This document shows, piece after piece, positions 1-5,949 of a stretch of 8,443 bases of DNA. The translations under genes were made by a program, and so were the position numbers. The notes below the pieces were generated by a model. The model saw nothing but the letters and a program-made list of their open reading frames with translations. It did no database searches and was not told where the DNA came from. The first letter of the stretch is position 1. Every line of letters starts with the position of its first letter. The stretch comes from QNZT01 sp964651755 (lineage in GTDB: Bacteria; Campylobacterota; Campylobacteria; Campylobacterales; QNZT01), in the NCBI GenBank assembly GCA_964651755.1, contig CAZYZD010000090.1, positions 1-8,443 of the forward strand, read 5' to 3'.

Positions 1-373
1 TATTCATAAAACCGACAATATTTGCATCGATGTAGGCATGTGGGTTTTCAAGAGAGTAACGCACACCGGCCTGTGCTGCGAGGTTGCAAACTGCATCGAA
101 TTGTTCTTCTTTGAAAAGTTTTTCTATGCCTTCCCGGTCACTTAGGTCTAGTTTGATGAATCTATGTTCAGGATAGATTTTTGATTGAGCATATTTATCT
201 TCTTTGATCAGTGCTTTTTCAATACCAAGATCTGCCAGTCGACCATACTTTAGATTGACATCATAATAATCATTGATATTATCAATACCAATAACTTCAT
301 CACCTCTTTCCAGTAGTTTTTTGGTGAGATTGTGTCCTATGAAACCAGCAGATCCAGTAACAAGAATTTTCAC
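1..373 (-). CDS. UDP-glucuronate 4-epimerase-like NAD-dependent epimerase (N-terminal part, runs off left edge)
   Basis: The reading frame starts at a GTG (371-373) and stays open to position 1, giving about 124 residues; the C-terminal part lies outside the window. The protein opens with the Rossmann NAD-binding motif GSAGFIG (residues 7-13), followed by DNINDYYD near residue 37. Later comes AAQAGVRYSLENP followed by AYIDANIVGF, a signature of extended short-chain dehydrogenases that epimerise UDP-glucuronate to UDP-galacturonate. An AGGAG ribosome binding site lies in the last codons of ugd, 10 bases before the GTG, and only 2 bases separate the two genes, so they should be co-transcribed and probably translationally coupled. 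Ugd makes UDP-glucuronate, the expected substrate, which supports the assignment. The catalytic Tyr-x-x-x-Lys is beyond the edge, so a related 4,6-dehydratase or UDP-glucose 4-epimerase cannot be fully excluded. Confidence 0.85.
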   Translation of the reverse strand, partial: MKILVTGSAGFIGHNLTKKLLERGDEVIGIDNINDYYDVNLKYGRLADLGIEKALIKEDKYAQSKIYPEHRFIKLDLSDREGIEKLFKEEQFDAVCNLAAQAGVRYSLENPHAYIDANIVGFMN

Positions 374-375
374 AA

Positions 376-1701
376 TTATGCCACTCCTATTTCATAATAT
401 TCCCAGCCGGCATCTTCCAGTCTCTTACGATTGTACTGATTTCTACCGTCAAAAATAATTGGGTTTTTAAGTCTTTGTTTGATTTCATCAAAGTCCGGGC
501 TTCTGAACTCTTTCCACTCTGTGACGAGAATCATCGCTTCTGCGTTATTTAATGCATCGTATTTGCTCTGAACATACTCTATATGAGGATTGTCTTTAAG
601 ATAGTGTGTTTTTGCTTCTTCTTCGGCTTTGGGATCATAGGCTTTGATTTTTGCACCTCTTTTGGTGAGTTCGTTGATGATGGTGATGGAGCTTGCTTCT
701 CTCATGTCATCGGTTCCCGGTTTAAATGCCAGTCCCCATATGGCGAAGGTCTTGCCGCTGAGATCCTCCCCGAAACGGTTGATCACTTTAGTGCTGATCA
801 CTTTTTTCTGGTCATAGTTTACTGCTTCGACTGCATCGAGGATTCTGGGGGTATAGCCGTAGTCTTTTGCGGTTTTGGCGAGTGCCTGAACATCTTTGGG
901 AAAACAGCTGCCGCCATATCCGCATCCTGGGTAGATGAAACTGTATCCTATTCTGCTATCGCTTCCTATACCGTGTCTGACTTTATTCACATCTGCACCA
1001 ACTCTTTCACATATGTTGGCTATTTCATTCATGAAAGAGATTTTGGTGGCAAGCATGGCATTTGCTGCGTATTTTGTCATTTCTGCAGATTTTATGTCCA
1101 TGGCTACAAATCGGTCGTGATTAACGGTAAAAGGTGCATAGAGTTCTCTCATGATTTCAAAAGCTTCATCGCTTTCGGCGCCTATGACCACACGATCCGG
1201 TTTCATGAAGTCAGCTATGGCTGCACCCTCTTTCAGAAATTCAGGATTGCTGATAACATCAAATGTTAAATCACTCTTTCTCTCATCGAGTGCTTTTTGG
1301 ATGGTGGCTTTGACTTTGTCCGCTGTCCCTACCGGCACTGTGGATTTGTCGATGACAAACATATGGTGTGTCATATTTTCACCGATGCTTTTTGCCACTG
1401 CGAGTACATACTGAAGATCAGCACTGCCGTCTTCTCCCATAGGGGTTCCGACTGCTATAAAACAGATATCTGTTTTATCCAGTGCTTCTTTGATATCTGT
1501 TGTAAAGTCTAGTGTACCTTTTTGATGGTTTTCCAGAACCATCTTTTCGAGTCCCGGTTCATAAATGGGGATGATGCCGTTTTTAAGATCTTCTACTTTT
1601 TGGGTATCGATATCGACACATACTACACTGTTTCCCATCTCTGCAAAACATGTACCTGTAACCAGTCCTACATAGCCTGTTCCTATGACAGATATATTCA
1701 T
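376..1701 (-). CDS. ugd: UDP-glucose 6-dehydrogenase
   Basis: This cytosolic enzyme oxidises UDP-glucose to UDP-glucuronate using two NAD+, supplying precursors for capsule, LPS or exopolysaccharide. The 441 residues match the usual family length. Visible landmarks are the N-terminal Rossmann motif GTGYVG (residues 7-12), VGTPMGEDG (about 84-92), STVPVGT (120-126) and NPEFLKEG (152-159). Lys210 and Asn214 sit in the central helix, and the catalytic Cys266 lies in GGSCFPKD with Asp270. The C-terminal UDP-binding domain has GLAFKPGTDDMR (323-334). The start is supported by an AAGGAAAG ribosome binding site and a TATAAT box about 28 bases upstream. pyrE ends 87 bases upstream, and a UDP-glucuronate epimerase-like gene follows directly downstream. 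All catalytic residues appear intact. Confidence 0.97.
   Translation of the reverse strand: MNISVIGTGYVGLVTGTCFAEMGNSVVCVDIDTQKVEDLKNGIIPIYEPGLEKMVLENHQKGTLDFTTDIKEALDKTDICFIAVGTPMGEDGSADLQYVLAVAKSIGENMTHHMFVIDKSTVPVGTADKVKATIQKALDERKSDLTFDVISNPEFLKEGAAIADFMKPDRVVIGAESDEAFEIMRELYAPFTVNHDRFVAMDIKSAEMTKYAANAMLATKISFMNEIANICERVGADVNKVRHGIGSDSRIGYSFIYPGCGYGGSCFPKDVQALAKTAKDYGYTPRILDAVEAVNYDQKKVISTKVINRFGEDLSGKTFAIWGLAFKPGTDDMREASSITIINELTKRGAKIKAYDPKAEEEAKTHYLKDNPHIEYVQSKYDALNNAEAMILVTEWKEFRSPDFDEIKQRLKNPIIFDGRNQYNRKRLEDAGWEYYEIGVA
384..388 (-). promoter_or_regulatory. Ribosome binding site of the epimerase gene, inside the ugd 3' end
   Basis: AGGAG on the minus strand, 10 bases before the GTG at 373. 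It overlaps the final codons of ugd, and this decides the GTG as the start because no ATG lies nearby in frame. Ribosomes finishing ugd would terminate next to this site, so translational coupling is likely (inference). Confidence 0.7.
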
Positions 1702-1728
1702 TTACTTTCCTTAGTTGATTAAAATATG

Positions 1729-1734
1729 ATTATA
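1729..1734 (-). promoter_or_regulatory. Putative sigma-70 -10 box for ugd
   Basis: A perfect TATAAT on the minus strand lies 27 bases before the ugd start codon, in the 87-base gap after pyrE. There is no good -35 hexamer but the upstream stretch is T-rich, as is common for Campylobacterota housekeeping promoters. The predicted leader is about 20 bases and includes the ribosome binding site. It would let ugd and the epimerase gene be transcribed separately from secG-frr-pyrE. Confidence 0.5.
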
Positions 1735-1788
1735 TTGTAGTAAATATCGGTAAAAAATTAAATTATTGAAGGAGAAGAAAAGGAGAAG

Positions 1789-2400
1789 TTAATTTCCCCT
1801 GCTTCCCGGTTTGTATGCAGTTGTTCCCTCTTTGCATAAAGGGCAATTTTCCGGATCGTAGATTTCAAACTCAAAATCATCGAGTGCAAAAAATGGTATA
1901 TTTTCAGGTAGTTTACACTCCGGTTTAATTTCTTTTTCACTACCTTCGCGTTTACAAAATCCACGATTTGCAAGTGCAGCATAGGCAACAACTTCCCCAC
2001 CCAGTGCTTCTACTGCTTTGGCGGCTTCAAGTGCTGATCCGCCAGTAGTGATGATATCTTCACATATCAGAAGTTTTTCACCTTTTTTGACTTCAAAACC
2101 ACGACGCAATGTCATAACTTTGTCAACACGCTCGGTAAAGATAAACCTTGCATCCAGCGCACGTGCCAGTTCATACCCTGCAAGTATTCCACCCAGGGCA
2201 GGAGAACAGACAGTATCTACTTTGATACCGCTTTTTTGGATCATTGAAGCTAGCTCTTTTGCCAGAATTTCCGCTGTTTTTGGATTTTCTAGTACTTTAG
2301 CACTTTGCAGGTAAAACTGTGAATGTTTTCCGCTGCTGAGTAAAAAATGCCCTTCCAGATAAGCACCTGCTTTTTTGTATATTTCTTCTATATTTATCAT
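1789..2400 (-). CDS. pyrE: Orotate phosphoribosyltransferase
   Basis: This enzyme joins orotate to PRPP, giving OMP in de novo pyrimidine synthesis (cytosol). The 203 residues show the type I phosphoribosyltransferase fold. The PRPP-binding loop is ICEDIITTGGSAL (about 112-124), with the acidic pair Glu114-Asp115. SSGKHSQFYLQS (22-33) is the orotate-side N-terminal motif, and PALGGILAGYELARAL (67-82) and TERVDK (89-94) are also typical. The C-terminus CPLCKEG...KPGSRGN resembles the so-called Thermus-type PyrE subfamily (from memory). Cysteines at 149, 162, 186 and 189 could form a metal site. The gene starts 5 bases after the frr stop without a clear ribosome binding site, so it is probably translated by coupling to frr. 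Confidence 0.93.
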   Translation of the reverse strand: MINIEEIYKKAGAYLEGHFLLSSGKHSQFYLQSAKVLENPKTAEILAKELASMIQKSGIKVDTVCSPALGGILAGYELARALDARFIFTERVDKVMTLRRGFEVKKGEKLLICEDIITTGGSALEAAKAVEALGGEVVAYAALANRGFCKREGSEKEIKPECKLPENIPFFALDDFEFEIYDPENCPLCKEGTTAYKPGSRGN

Positions 2401-2405
2401 GCCGG

Positions 2406-2966
2406 TTAAACTTTTAAAAGTTCCGCTTCTTTTTCTTTGACCATTTCATCTACTTTTTTGATCGCAGCATCAGTGATTTTCTGTACTTCATCATGTGCAC
2501 GTTTACTTTCATCTTCTGTGATCTCTTTCTCTTTTTCAAGATGTTTTATTTTATTGTTTGCATCTTTACGTACATTTCGGATTGAAACTTTTGCTTTTTC
2601 GCCCATAGCTTTTGCTTGTTTAGCACTCTCTTGTCTCTGTTCTACTGTCATAGGCGGGAAAAAGAGTTTGATCACTTCACCGTCATTGTTTGGATTGACA
2701 CCGATGTTTGCACTTTGGATCGCTTTTTCTACTTCATGAAGCAGATTTTTTTCCCATGGAGAGATTGTAATGGTCGTTGCATCCGTCGCCAGAACAGAAC
2801 CTATCTGGTTCAATGGAGTCGGTGTACCGTAGTAATCTACTTTCACATGATCGACGATAGCTGTAGAAACCTTTCCGCTTCTCAGTGTTGTAAAATCTCT
2901 TTTCAATGCTTCGAGGGCTTTATCGTTTCCCTCTTTCTGGTGTGCATAAATCTCATCTAATGACAT
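2406..2966 (-). CDS. frr: Ribosome recycling factor
   Basis: RRF works with EF-G to split the post-termination ribosome so it can be reused. From the ATG at 2966 the protein has 186 residues, the normal family length. Family features seen are TLRSGKVSTAIVDHVKVDYYG (split here as TLRSGKVS at 27-34 and VDYYG at 43-47), TPLNQIGSV (50-58), ISPWEK (68-73) and IRNVRKDAN (129-137), followed by a long charged helix typical of the three-helix bundle. An upstream in-frame ATG at 3008 would add 14 residues but would overlap the secG end and lacks support. A GGAGG site sits 6 bases before 2966. The gene lies between secG (13-base gap) and pyrE (5-base gap), probably on one transcript. Confidence 0.96.
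   Translation of the reverse strand: MSLDEIYAHQKEGNDKALEALKRDFTTLRSGKVSTAIVDHVKVDYYGTPTPLNQIGSVLATDATTITISPWEKNLLHEVEKAIQSANIGVNPNNDGEVIKLFFPPMTVEQRQESAKQAKAMGEKAKVSIRNVRKDANNKIKHLEKEKEITEDESKRAHDEVQKITDAAIKKVDEMVKEKEAELLKV
2409..2422. repeat. 14-base perfect palindrome at the frr/pyrE junction
   Basis: AACTTTTAAAAGTT equals its own reverse complement. In RNA it could form a 5-bp stem with a TTAA loop. It covers the last frr codons, where the pyrE ribosome binding site would be expected. It may be chance in AT-rich codons. Confidence 0.4.
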
Positions 2967-2972
2967 ATATTT

Positions 2973-2977
2973 CCTCC
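2973..2977 (-). promoter_or_regulatory. Ribosome binding site deciding the frr start
   Basis: GGAGG on the minus strand, 6 bases before the ATG at 2966, lies in the 13-base gap between the secG stop and frr. It supports the 186-residue protein over the form extended by 14 residues. Confidence 0.85.
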
Positions 2978-2979
2978 GC

Positions 2980-3327
2980 TTATTTGGTTGATGGTACTGC
3001 CGGTGCACTTGGCGCAGCCGGAGATGCAGGTGTAGGGTTTGCAGGCACAGCAGGTGCCGGAATGTTTGTAGTCTTGATACTATCTACGATGGAAGATTTG
3101 TTCTCCTGGTTGTAGATATATCCGAGTGCCAGCGTGTTGATGATAAACGCAAACCCGAGTGTAAATGTCAGTTTGGTCAAAAATCCCGCCGGACCTTTTG
3201 CTCCGAAAACAGACTCATTGCTTCCGCTGTAGGCACCAAGACCAATAGAAGAACTTTTTTGTAACAAAATCACAATTGTCAACACCACTGCGAGTGCAAA
3301 TTGTATGATTAAAAGGATTGAACTCAT
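2980..3327 (-). CDS. secG: Protein translocase subunit SecG
   Basis: SecG is the small inner-membrane partner of SecY and SecE and assists Sec-dependent protein export. The 115-residue product has two hydrophobic segments (about 3-22 and 50-72). They flank the conserved cytosolic loop LLQKSSSIGLGAYSG (21-35) and FGAKGPAGFLTKLT (41-54). This topology and loop are diagnostic of the family. From about residue 88 the tail is rich in Ala and Pro, ending in PSTK; this tail goes beyond the conserved two-helix core. The gene is first of a tight secG-frr-pyrE series and faces a bioC-like gene across a 64-base region with its own TATAAT box. An AAGG just upstream is a weak ribosome binding site. Confidence 0.93.
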   Translation of the reverse strand: MSSILLIIQFALAVVLTIVILLQKSSSIGLGAYSGSNESVFGAKGPAGFLTKLTFTLGFAFIINTLALGYIYNQENKSSIVDSIKTTNIPAPAVPANPTPASPAAPSAPAVPSTK

Positions 3328-3347
3328 TTTTTAAAACCTTTTTTAGA

Positions 3348-3353
3348 TATAAT
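3348..3353 (+). promoter_or_regulatory. Putative -10 box for the BioC-like gene
   Basis: TATAAT on the plus strand, 38 bases before the ATG at 3392, lies in the short divergent region. Transcription would start near 3360. The box lies to the left of the secG -10 box, so the two promoters face each other and overlap. Confidence 0.5.
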
Positions 3354-3359
3354 TGTGCG

Positions 3360-3365
3360 ATTATA
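3360..3365 (-). promoter_or_regulatory. Putative -10 box for secG-frr-pyrE
   Basis: TATAAT on the minus strand, 32 bases before the secG ATG. The predicted start of transcription is near 3353, inside the opposing -10 box. No clear -35 hexamer is visible. Confidence 0.5.
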
Positions 3366-3391
3366 CCTAAAATATTTAAAAGTACTATTAA

Positions 3392-4105
3392 ATGACGAAA
3401 AAATCGGGCTTGCACGCACATCATACCCATGAGTTTTCCAGACGTGCAAAAAGCTACACTACACACAATATTATCCAGAAAAAAGTGGTTCAGAAACTGG
3501 TTTCTTCTATAAACTCTCAGCCGAAAAAAATCCTCGATCTTGGATGTGGTTCGGGTGCAGTGTATGATTTGATCAACTGGGAGATTACACACTTTACGGG
3601 TATAGACAAGGCAGATCAAATGTGCGCCCTGCATCCGATCAATGATAAAATCACACTGCTTCATGAAGATTTTGAAAATGCTACACTATTGCAAAGTCTG
3701 GGGCATTTTGATATGGTGATCTCCTCTTCTGCGATGCAGTGGGCATCTGATCTGGAAAAACTACTGGAAAACATTGCAAAAATAACCGATGAAGTCGCTT
3801 TTGCCATCTTTTGTGACGGAACTTTCAAAACAATTTATGAAATGACACATATGCAGAGTTTTTTACCCAAAAGTGATCATTTGACAAAGATATTACAAAA
3901 ATATTTTGCATGTACCTGTGAAATAAAAACCTACCGGCTTGATTTTCCCGACAATATCTCAAAGTTTCGCTATATCAAGCAAAGCGGGGTCAGCGGGGGA
4001 AAACGCAAACTCAATGTAGAACAGACCAGAAAGCTTATCAGAGAATATCCGCACGACTATCTGGAATTTGAAGTTTTATTTTGTCTTGGAAAAGTGAAAC
4101 GTTAA
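3392..4105 (+). CDS. bioC: BioC-like SAM-dependent methyltransferase (malonyl-ACP O-methyltransferase)
   Basis: BioC methylates malonyl-ACP at the start of pimelate synthesis, the first steps of the biotin pathway. The 237 residues fit a class I methyltransferase. Motif I is ILDLGCGSG (47-55), the acidic residue ending strand 2 is in TGIDKAD (69-75), and motif IV is FDMVISSSAMQW (106-117). BioC-specific hints are FSRRAKSYTTHNIIQ near the N-terminus, the SSSAMQWASDL segment, and FRYIKQSGVSGG (192-203). An unusual His-rich stretch (HAHHTH, 8-13) precedes the FSRRAK motif. No good ribosome binding site is seen before the ATG, but no better in-frame start exists. The gene stands alone, divergent from secG and convergent with a thiamin gene. 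A different small-molecule methyltransferase remains possible. Confidence 0.75.
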   Translation: MTKKSGLHAHHTHEFSRRAKSYTTHNIIQKKVVQKLVSSINSQPKKILDLGCGSGAVYDLINWEITHFTGIDKADQMCALHPINDKITLLHEDFENATLLQSLGHFDMVISSSAMQWASDLEKLLENIAKITDEVAFAIFCDGTFKTIYEMTHMQSFLPKSDHLTKILQKYFACTCEIKTYRLDFPDNISKFRYIKQSGVSGGKRKLNVEQTRKLIREYPHDYLEFEVLFCLGKVKR

Positions 4106-4108
4106 AAA

Positions 4109-4125
4109 TCTAACAATTAGTTAGA
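4109..4125. terminator. Weak hairpin between convergent genes, possible bidirectional terminator
   Basis: TCTAAC and GTTAGA form a perfect 6-bp stem around a 5-base AATTA loop. It lies in the 31-base gap between the bioC-like stop and the ThiD2-like stop. The flanks are A/T-rich in both directions but the stem is short and low in GC. Confidence 0.45.
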
Positions 4126-4136
4126 ATTCTTTGATT

Positions 4137-4550
4137 TTACTCTAACATATTTTTTTCTATATCATAAAGTGCATAGCGTATCTGCTTGAATTTTTCTGCT
4201 TCCTGTGCATCGATAAGTTTAAAACTCTCTTCAAGAACTCTTGCACTCTCCTGTGCGCGTTTCATGTTGGACAACTGTAAAGAGGCAAGATTTTCCCTTT
4301 TGGATTCCGAGGCTGTTGTCTCTTTGAGTATATCGCCGATAATATCGCGTTCGTTGAGATAATGTTCAGGATTTTGTACCCTGCACTGATGGCGAAGTGA
4401 TTTTAGTTTTTGAGAGAGAGGTTTGTTGTCGTAGATAAAGCGCTGGATATCTTCCAGCACACGGATACCTTCACGCAGACGATTGAGGTTGGCATCGATG
4501 AGTCTGTAGAGTTTGGAAGGGGGAAAATCCCCTTCTTTGTTATTCGTCAC
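4137..4550 (-). CDS. ThiD2-like protein (stand-alone ThiE N-terminal-type domain), thiamin synthesis
   Basis: This small protein matches the helical domain found alone or fused to ThiE and often annotated thiamine-phosphate pyrophosphorylase. From memory it was characterised as ThiD2, a monofunctional hydroxymethylpyrimidine-phosphate kinase. Motifs, counted from the GTG start, are LIDANLNRLREGIRVLED (17-34), LRHQ (52-55), RDIIGD (68-73) and SNMKRAQESARVLEE (94-108). None is the TIM-barrel signature of true ThiE, so it should not be called ThiE. An upstream ATG (4604) would add 18 residues read out of frame within the BI-1 gene; the Cys/Trp-rich stretch it adds does not look like the family. 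The GTG at 4550 overlaps the BI-1 end by 11 bases and gives 137 residues. No clear ribosome binding site is visible, so coupling is likely. Confidence 0.72.
   Translation of the reverse strand: MTNNKEGDFPPSKLYRLIDANLNRLREGIRVLEDIQRFIYDNKPLSQKLKSLRHQCRVQNPEHYLNERDIIGDILKETTASESKRENLASLQLSNMKRAQESARVLEESFKLIDAQEAEKFKQIRYALYDIEKNMLE
4516..4535. other. GC-rich hairpin just after the BI-1 stop, inside the start of the ThiD2-like gene
   Basis: On the minus strand GAAGGGGA, a TTT loop and TCCCCCTTC form an 8-bp stem with one bulged C. It begins 4 bases after the BI-1 stop codon and spans early codons of the ThiD2-like gene. No T-run follows, so it is a poor intrinsic terminator. It could affect translation or mRNA processing. 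Confidence 0.45.
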
Positions 4551-5262
4551 TTCCCAAAATACCCAAGATTTGCAGCAGTGAAGTAAACAGATTGATAAAG
4601 TCAAGATAAAGCGCTAAAGCACCGTCTACCGGATGACCGTAATTTCCCTGAATAATATTTTGCGTATCATAAAGGATAAACGCGGAAAACAAAATCGCAC
4701 TGACCGATGCGATACCTACCTGCATCCATGGACTATGCAGCCAAAATACATTTAAAAGCCCGGCAACGATAATCACGATCAATGTGATAAACAGCATCTT
4801 GCCCATGGTCGTAAAATCACGTTCGGTATTCATAGCAAACATCGAAAGTCCGCCAAATGCCACAGTTGTCAGTATCAGAGCATTGGCAACAACACCTCCT
4901 GCTCCGGCGCTGATAAAGTGTCCGACAAGTACTGACATAGTAAGTCCGGAAACCAGTGCAAAGGCAAACAGCATGATCAGATTAAGCCCCGGTTTTGCTC
5001 TGGCAAATCCGATACCGAAAATCAATGCAAATTCCAAAATCACAAATCCCCAGTAAAATTCACGGATAGCAGGAATTCCCATCCCTACATACGCACCTGC
5101 TGCACCAACCAGTAAGCTTCCTGCAAACAGTTGATACGTTTGTTTGATAAATGTCGCCAAATCACCACTGTACTCACTACTCTGTGCAGTTTCTGAAAAT
5201 GCTTTGTCATTTGCAGAAACAGTGGTTTTGTTTTTGACATAATCTCTGTCATATAAACCCAT
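4540..5262 (-). CDS. Bax inhibitor-1 (BI-1)/YccA family membrane protein
   Basis: A 240-residue integral membrane protein. After a soluble N-terminus of about 40 residues come roughly seven hydrophobic segments (about 43-62, 69-88, 92-115, 122-144, 153-175, 178-198, 215-236). The C-terminal signature LYDTQNIIQG (197-206), then DGALALYLDFINLFTSLLQILG (about 213-234), is diagnostic of the family. In the Bacillus homologue YetJ two Asp residues form a pH-sensing calcium-leak site; Asp199 and Asp221 probably correspond. The bacterial role is otherwise poorly defined (calcium leak, or contact with FtsH proteolysis in E. coli relatives). An AGGAG site precedes the ATG. Upstream lies yidB, separated by a strong hairpin; downstream the ThiD2-like gene overlaps by 11 bases. 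Confidence 0.92.
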   Translation of the reverse strand: MGLYDRDYVKNKTTVSANDKAFSETAQSSEYSGDLATFIKQTYQLFAGSLLVGAAGAYVGMGIPAIREFYWGFVILEFALIFGIGFARAKPGLNLIMLFAFALVSGLTMSVLVGHFISAGAGGVVANALILTTVAFGGLSMFAMNTERDFTTMGKMLFITLIVIIVAGLLNVFWLHSPWMQVGIASVSAILFSAFILYDTQNIIQGNYGHPVDGALALYLDFINLFTSLLQILGILGSDE

Positions 5263-5305
5263 TATTTTTCTCCTGAATTATATTTTTTTATATTTATTGC
5301 ACCGT

Positions 5306-5311
5306 AGTATA
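5306..5311 (-). promoter_or_regulatory. Putative -10 box for the BI-1 gene
   Basis: TATACT on the minus strand, 43 bases before the ATG, after the hairpin that follows yidB. An alternative TATAAT at 5277-5282 lies too close to the start codon to leave the ribosome binding site in the transcript. Confidence 0.35.
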
Positions 5312-5357
5312 TCGTAAAATGTGGAAAATTTATTAATAAAAGATTAATAGAAAAGTG

Positions 5358-5382
5358 ATTCAGGAGTGAAATGCTCCTGAAT
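5358..5382 (-). terminator. Hairpin terminator after yidB
   Basis: ATTCAGGAG and CTCCTGAAT form a perfect 9-bp stem around a 7-base loop, starting 17 bases past the yidB stop codon. On the minus strand it is followed by a T-rich stretch (CACTTTTCT...CTTTTATT), not an unbroken T-run. Moderately strong intrinsic terminator; it should limit read-through into the BI-1 gene. Confidence 0.65.
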
Positions 5383-5399
5383 ATGCTGTAAAATTGTTT

Positions 5400-5840
5400 T
5401 TATTTACTGCCGAAAAAGTTCTTTGCCATATCCATCAAACCATCTACACCACCGAGAGAATCCAGAATAGAAGCACCATCACCTGTGGCTTTGTCGATCA
5501 TGTTTGGTACTGCATCTGCCAGCCCTTCTGCTGCAGTATCTGGATCAAGTCCAAGTTTTTCGGCAAACTCGGAGATTTTGTCACTTCCCAGAATAGAAGC
5601 CAGCGTACCGCCGTCAACAGCCTCATTTTCACCGCTGCCTACCCATGAAGAGATGATACTTCCGATACTCCCATCACCCAAAGAAGAGAGAATATTGCTC
5701 AAATCAAGCCCACCCTCTTCATTTGAGATTAAGCCGCTGAGTGCATCCATAATGGAGTTATCATCCATCTCACCTGCCTGATCACCCAGTTTATCTTTAA
5801 AAAGCTGCGTACCCATTTGTACTAAATCATTTAATTCCAT
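5400..5840 (-). CDS. YidB family protein (DUF937)
   Basis: A small acidic protein of 146 residues, rich in Gly, Ser and Asp, with no signal peptide or membrane segment, so probably cytosolic. The family signature is clear: SSWVGSGENEAVDGGTLASILG (about 64-85), then ISEFAEKLGLD and an acidic helix ending in VPNMIDKATGDG. This is the pattern SWVG-G-N--V----L---LG...LP--VD--TP-G seen in YidB/DUF937 proteins. The family has no established biochemical function that I can name. An AAAGGAG site 7 bases upstream supports the ATG at 5840. The gene has its own -10 box and a downstream hairpin, so it is probably a single-gene unit between bipA and the BI-1 gene. Confidence 0.85.
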   Translation of the reverse strand: MELNDLVQMGTQLFKDKLGDQAGEMDDNSIMDALSGLISNEEGGLDLSNILSSLGDGSIGSIISSWVGSGENEAVDGGTLASILGSDKISEFAEKLGLDPDTAAEGLADAVPNMIDKATGDGASILDSLGGVDGLMDMAKNFFGSK

Positions 5841-5872
5841 ATTTTATGCTCCTTTAATTTTAAAGTGCATTG

Positions 5873-5878
5873 ATTATA
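5873..5878 (-). promoter_or_regulatory. Putative -10 box for yidB
   Basis: TATAAT on the minus strand, 32 bases before the ATG at 5840, in the 109-base gap after bipA. Leader about 26 bases. No clear -35 box. No convincing terminator for bipA is seen in the same gap, so read-through from bipA is also possible. Confidence 0.5.
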
Positions 5879-5949
5879 ACATTACTTCTTGAATTTACGA
5901 ATAATCATCAAAATCATCGGTAAATATTTGAGCAGGGATATCAACTTTC

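Noticed and set aside
583..1269. 228-codon open frame on the plus strand
   Set aside because: It lies wholly antisense to ugd, is unusually rich in Phe, Cys and His as expected for a shadow frame, and resembles no protein family.
1771..1788. Direct repeat GGAGAAG-AAAA-GGAGAAG after pyrE
   Set aside because: Only two 7-base copies in a purine-rich stretch, with no hairpin. It might be a rho-type pyrimidine tract on the transcript, but nothing supports that.
2967..3008. 14-residue N-terminal extension of frr
   Set aside because: It would overlap the secG end, lacks a ribosome binding site, and the ATG at 2966 has GGAGG and gives the standard RRF length.
3215..3664. 149-codon open frame on the minus strand across secG and the bioC-like start
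   Set aside because: It overlaps two well-supported genes and their shared promoter region and has no recognisable domain or ribosome binding site.
4551..4604. 18-residue N-terminal extension of the ThiD2-like gene
   Set aside because: It is read from within the conserved BI-1 C-terminus in another frame and adds a Cys/Trp-rich stretch unlike the family.
5881..5949. Search for a small gene or RNA between bipA and yidB
   Set aside because: No start codon with a ribosome binding site, no stable hairpin and no coding-like frame; only the yidB promoter is supported nearby.
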